Below are positions 16,301-18,705 of a DNA stretch of 18,705 nucleotides, one piece after another. Source of the DNA: Mangrovibacterium sp047972415 (GTDB lineage Bacteria; Bacteroidota; Bacteroidia; Bacteroidales; Prolixibacteraceae); the NCBI GenBank assembly GCA_047972415.1, contig JBKEAN010000202.1, positions 1-18,705 on the forward strand. Direction: 5' to 3'. Both the position numbers and the translations under genes were made by a program. A model generated the notes under the pieces. That model saw only the letters and a program-made list of their open reading frames with translations. It searched no databases and was not told where the DNA came from. Within the stretch, counting starts at the first letter, position 1. Each line of letters opens with the position of its first letter.

Positions 16301-17179
16301 GATGGTTTTTGCGCCCGAGTCAACAATTTCATCGATATGGTCTTTTTCGATAACTGTTTCTCGGTCGATCAAAACTTCGTTACGCTCGATTGATACAACT
16401 TCGCCGGTATCCTCGTCAACGAAGTCTTCAACCCAGGTTTTTAAAACACGGGCGGCCAATTTGCGGCCAACCACTTTTTGCAACCCGGTTTTGGAAACTT
16501 TAATTTCGTCGGCAAGGCCGAAGATTTCCAGGATGTCTTTATCACCTTCGTAGCCAATGGCCCGTAACAGGGTTGTTACAGGTAATTTCTTTTTACGGTC
16601 GATGTAGGCATACATGACACTGTTGATGTCGGTAGCAAACTCAATCCACGATCCTTTGAAAGGGATGATACGTGCTGAGTACAGTTTGGTACCGTTGGCG
16701 TGTACACTTTGGCCAAAGAAAACCCCAGGAGAACGGTGCAGCTGAGATACGACTACACGTTCGGCGCCGTTGATAACAAAGGTTCCTTTGTCGGTCATGT
16801 ACGGCACTGTTCCCAGATATACATCCTGAACCACGGTGTCAAAATCTTCGTGTTCCGGATCGGTACAATACAGCTTAAGTTTGGCCTTCACCGGAACACT
16901 GAAAGTCAGTCCTCGCTCAATACATTCTTCGATGGAATAACGAGGAGGATCAACCTGATAGTCGATAAATTCTAGAACGAAATTATTTCGTGTATCTGTG
17001 ATCGGGAAGTTTTCTTCGAATACCTTGAATAAGCCTTCACTTTTACGATTTTCAGGTGTTGTTGCCATCTGAAAAAACTCTTTGAAAGACTTAATCTGAA
17101 CTTCGAGGAAATCAGGATAATCAAATACTGTTTTTGTAGAAGAGAAACTAATCCTCTGGTTTTCAACGTTTAATGACAT
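13367..17179 (-). CDS. rpoB: DNA-directed RNA polymerase subunit beta
   Basis: This 1270-residue subunit forms the other half of the RNA polymerase active centre. The rifampicin pocket (about 467-494) reads FFGTNALSQFMDQTNPLAEL and then THKRRMSALGPGG. Residues that match E. coli Leu511, Ser512, Gln513, Asp516, His526, Arg529 and Ser531 are all wild type, so no rifampicin-resistance mutation is visible in this cluster. The conserved YEDAIVISER and GDKMAGRHGNKGIVS segments are present further on. The gene ends with tandem stops (TGA TAA). It is separated from rplL by 122 bases that hold an attenuator-like hairpin, and from rpoC by 56 bases. Confidence 0.99.
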   Translation of the reverse strand: MSLNVENQRISFSSTKTVFDYPDFLEVQIKSFKEFFQMATTPENRKSEGLFKVFEENFPITDTRNNFVLEFIDYQVDPPRYSIEECIERGLTFSVPVKAKLKLYCTDPEHEDFDTVVQDVYLGTVPYMTDKGTFVINGAERVVVSQLHRSPGVFFGQSVHANGTKLYSARIIPFKGSWIEFATDINSVMYAYIDRKKKLPVTTLLRAIGYEGDKDILEIFGLADEIKVSKTGLQKVVGRKLAARVLKTWVEDFVDEDTGEVVSIERNEVLIDRETVIEKDHIDEIVDSGAKTILLHKEDHNLQDFAIIYNTLQKDPCNSEKEAVLHIYRQLRNAEPPDEATARDVIDKLFFSEKRYDLGGVGRYRINKKLGLDIEMNVTVLTKEDIIEIIKYLIKLVNSKTDVDDIDHLSNRRVRTVGEQMYQQFGVGLARMARTIRERMNVRDNEVFTPIDLINSKTLSSVINSFFGTNALSQFMDQTNPLAELTHKRRMSALGPGGLSRERAGFEVRDVHYTHYGRLCPIETPEGPNIGLISSLCVFAKVTDLGFISTPYRKVEEGRVDLSDEGIVHLTAEEEEGKVIAQANAPIGDDGFFVNQRVKARLEGDYPLVDKEEVQLMDVGPNQIASVAASLITFLEHDDANRALMGSNMMRQAVPLLRPEAPIVGTGLEGSAACDSRVMVSAEGEGIIEYVDADEIIVRYDMTDDEKYVSFDTDLKSYKVQKYQKTNQGTVIDLKPIVVKGQRVSKGQVMTEGYATQGGELALGRNLRVAFMPWQGYNYEDAIVISERVVREDVFTSIHVDEYALEVRDTKRGVEEFTSDIPNVSEEATRNLDENGLIRIGAVVKPGDILIGKITPKGESDPSPEEKLLRAIFGDKAGDVKDASLKASPSLNGVVIDKKLFSRVVKDKKGKMATKPLLDQIDEEFDRQISALRARLEDKLFNLVNGKTSQGVKDYYGGDLIAKGAKFTLKQLQEIDYLTVNPGKWTTDKEKNDMIYALILNYIQKYKEHEAVARRKRYNVTIGDELPAGIIQLAKVYIAKKRKLQIGDKMAGRHGNKGIVSRIVRDEDMPFLADGTSVDIVLNPLGVPSRMNLGQIYETVLGWAGKELGLKFATPIFDGASLDEVTAYTDKAGVPAFGKTYLRDGETGEPFDQPATVGVIYMLKLGHMVEDKMHARSIGPYSLITQQPLGGKAQFGGQRFGEMEVWALEAFGASHILQEILTVKSDDVLGRAKAYEAIVKGEPMPQPGIPESLNVLLHELRGLGLSVTLD

Positions 17180-17191
17180 GTATCAACTAAA

Positions 17192-17205
17192 TTAAGTGAA
17201 CTTAA
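17192..17205. repeat. Short palindrome upstream of rpoB
   Basis: TTAAGT and ACTTAA form a perfect 6-bp inverted repeat with a 2-base spacer, 12 bases before the rpoB ATG. The 2-base loop is too short for a stable RNA hairpin, so if it matters it would be as a DNA site. In this AT-rich stretch it could be chance. Confidence 0.25.
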
Positions 17206-17218
17206 AATCTTTATATGC

Positions 17219-17257
17219 AAAAAGGCTTAGAATCCCACATACGTGGGACTCTAAACC
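17219..17257 (-). terminator. Attenuator-like hairpin between rplL and rpoB
   Basis: In minus-strand RNA, GGUUUAGAGUCCCAC and GUGGGAUUCUAAGCC form an uninterrupted 15-bp stem (two G-U pairs) with a 4-base loop, followed directly by UUUUU. This fits an intrinsic terminator. Because rpoB lies downstream with no visible promoter of its own, it should act as a partial terminator that lowers polymerase subunit output relative to ribosomal proteins. E. coli has an attenuator at the same place. Confidence 0.8.
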
Positions 17258-17287
17258 ATCCAGACCTTAATTTAGGCCTTCAGTTTC

Positions 17288-17665
17288 TTATTTAAGTTCA
17301 ACTTCAGCTCCAGCTTCTGTCAATTGAGCTTTCAATGCTTCAGCTTCGTCTTTTGAAACTTTTTCTTTGATCGCTTTTGGTGCGGCGTCAACTACTTCTT
17401 TAGCTTCTTTAAGACCTAAACCTGTTAGTTCTTTAACTAATTTTACAACAGCCAGTTTCGATTGTCCTGCTGATTTCAGGATTACATCAAACTCGGTTTG
17501 AACAGCTTCTTCAGCAGCTTCGGCAGCAGCAGGAGCAGCAGCAACAGCTACAGCAGCAGCAGCAGGTTCAATACCGTATACTGTTTTTAAAATGTCAGCT
17601 AATTCATTCACTTCTTTCACAGTCAAGTTTACTAACTCTTCTGCAAGTACTTTTAAATCTGCCAT
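17288..17665 (-). CDS. rplL: 50S ribosomal protein L7/L12
   Basis: This 125-residue stalk protein recruits translation factors to the ribosome. It has an N-terminal dimerisation domain (about 1-33, ADLKVLAEELVNLTVKEVNE), a flexible Ala-rich hinge (about 34-55) and the factor-binding C-terminal domain (56-125) with KSAGQSKLAVVKLVKELTGL and GLKEAKEVVDAAPKAIKE. The ATG at 17665 gives the standard MADLK start; an in-frame TTG at 17686 would add seven residues and is not used in the family. It follows rplJ after 38 bases and is followed by the attenuator-like hairpin. Confidence 0.98.
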   Translation of the reverse strand: MADLKVLAEELVNLTVKEVNELADILKTVYGIEPAAAAVAVAAAPAAAEAAEEAVQTEFDVILKSAGQSKLAVVKLVKELTGLGLKEAKEVVDAAPKAIKEKVSKDEAEALKAQLTEAGAEVELK

Positions 17666-17703
17666 TTTTCTTAAATTTTTATGCAATAAAATTGTAACTA
17701 AAA

Positions 17704-18222
17704 TTATTCTTTTTCGGAAAGTGTCTTAAGGATACCGTGGATGGTGTTGCCACCGGATTGCAATTGGCCCAATACTGTTTTGATTGGAGATTGTAACAAC
17801 CCGATAAGTTCACCCAACAGTTCATTCTTAGATTTGATGTTGATCAATGCTTCCAGCTGGTTCTCACCTACGTAAACTGATTCTTCAACATAAGCACCCT
17901 TTAATACGGGTTTTTTGTGCTTTTTGCTGAATTCTTTAATCAATTTTGCAGGTTCGTTACCTGATTCGCTGAACATGATCGACGTATTGCCTTTCAGCAC
18001 TGTGTAAAGCTCTTCGGCATTCTTTTCAGAATTTTCGAGTGCTTTACGCAAGAGGGTATTTTTTACAACAACCAATTTAATTTCGCGGCTGTAACATTGG
18101 CGTCTTAAATTGCTTGTGTCTTCAGCATTCAAAGTGGCTACGTCGGCCAGATAAAAGTGGCTGTAAGAATTGATCTCTTGCGTCAGATTATCAATGATAT
18201 CTAATTTCTCTGATTTTTTCAT
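17704..18222 (-). CDS. rplJ: 50S ribosomal protein L10
   Basis: This 172-residue protein is the base of the ribosomal stalk and anchors L7/L12 dimers to 23S rRNA. The conserved RNA-binding part is visible (FYLADVATLNAEDTSNLRRQ, VVVKNTLLRKALENSEKN), and the C-terminal helix that binds L7/L12 ends in GILKTLSEKE. The length is normal for the family. In many bacteria the L10-L7/L12 complex represses its own mRNA leader; here only 15 bases separate it from rplA, so any such site would overlap the end of rplA. Confidence 0.98.
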   Translation of the reverse strand: MKKSEKLDIIDNLTQEINSYSHFYLADVATLNAEDTSNLRRQCYSREIKLVVVKNTLLRKALENSEKNAEELYTVLKGNTSIMFSESGNEPAKLIKEFSKKHKKPVLKGAYVEESVYVGENQLEALINIKSKNELLGELIGLLQSPIKTVLGQLQSGGNTIHGILKTLSEKE

Positions 18223-18237
18223 CTCTACAATTCTTTA

Positions 18238-18705
18238 CTAGTCAATAACCGACTTAGGTTCAACTTGAATTCCAGGACTCATGGTACTTGAAATGTATAC
18301 GCTTTTCACGTAGGTACCTTTAGCAGCGGTAGGTTTCAGTTTGATAATGGTGTTCATAAACTCGCGTGCGTTTTCTTCGATTTTTTGAGGATCGAAAGAA
18401 ACTTTACCGATAGAGGTATGCACGATACCGAATTTATCTACTTTAAAATCAATCTTACCTTGTTTCACTTCGTTGATTGCTTTGCCAACTTCCATAGTCA
18501 CGGTTCCGCTTTTTGGATTCGGCATCAAGCCTCTTGGACCAAGAACACGTCCCAGCGGGCCAATCTTACCCATTACTGGCGGTTGTGTAATCACAACGTC
18601 AAAGTCAGTCCAACCACCTTTGATTTTGTCGATCATGTCGTCCAAACCAACGTAGTCTGCACCAGCTTCGCGGGCTTCGGCTTCTTTGTCCGGAGTTACG
18701 AGAGC
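18238..18705 (-). CDS. rplA: 50S ribosomal protein L1, C-terminal part (5' end outside window)
   Basis: These are the last 155 residues of L1, roughly two thirds of the protein; the start lies beyond the right edge. The family core is clear: PVMGKIGPLGRVLGPRGLMP, NPKSGTVTMEVGKAINEVK and the C-terminal YVKSVYISSTMSPGIQVEPK. L1 binds 23S rRNA at the E site and in many bacteria represses its own operon. The frame reads without interruption to the window edge. It is followed by rplJ after 15 bases. Confidence 0.97.
   Translation of the reverse strand, partial: ALVTPDKEAEAREAGADYVGLDDMIDKIKGGWTDFDVVITQPPVMGKIGPLGRVLGPRGLMPNPKSGTVTMEVGKAINEVKQGKIDFKVDKFGIVHTSIGKVSFDPQKIEENAREFMNTIIKLKPTAAKGTYVKSVYISSTMSPGIQVEPKSVID

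Noticed and set aside
17192..17205. Palindrome upstream of rpoB as an RNA regulatory hairpin
   Set aside because: The loop would be only 2 bases and the stem is AT-rich; it was kept only as a low-confidence DNA repeat.

Overview
The window looks like a chromosomal segment of a member of the Bacteroidota. The evidence is the order rplA-rplJ-rplL-rpoB-rpoC followed directly by a DUF3467 gene, the lengths of RpoB (1270 aa) and RpoC (1428 aa), A-rich leaders that mostly lack a Shine-Dalgarno sequence, TAnnTTTG-type promoter elements, and an alginate-export-like outer-membrane protein. A finer placement is not possible by eye. No mobile element, CRISPR array, tRNA or rRNA was found.

Left part (1-1447, + strand): the 3' end of a HisKA/HATPase sensor kinase gene, then a complete DUF1801/YdeI-like gene. 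Both converge on the next block.

Middle part (1507-8183, - strand; read right to left): a NarL-type two-component pair (sensor kinase and LuxR-type response regulator, ATGA overlap), a 187-base regulatory gap, then a tight five-gene operon. That operon encodes an outer-membrane beta-barrel protein, the lipoprotein PstS, the permeases PstC and PstA, and the ATPase PstB. Together they form a predicted route for phosphate, or a similar oxyanion, from outside the cell to the cytoplasm. No phoU, phoB or phoR lies in the block. The gap carries a good promoter candidate with clustered TTGA/TACGT repeats upstream of it. PstS, PstA, PstC and PstB each differ from the E. coli-type motifs at a usually conserved site.

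A dodecin gene (8423-8635, +) lies between the two-component pair and the end of the RNA polymerase operon. It lacks the tryptophan and glutamine used for flavin stacking in archaeal dodecin. A shared hairpin separates it from the polymerase operon.

Right part (8701-18705, - strand; read right to left): ribosomal proteins L1 (partial), L10 and L7/L12, then RpoB, RpoC and DUF3467. A 15-bp hairpin followed by five U residues lies between rplL and rpoB, where E. coli has its known attenuator. The DUF3467 start codon overlaps the rpoC stop codon.

Most of the window is housekeeping. The parts most worth follow-up are the porin-Pst operon with its adjacent NarL-type regulators, the rpoC-coupled DUF3467 protein, and the atypical dodecin. 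I do not see a clearly new system.
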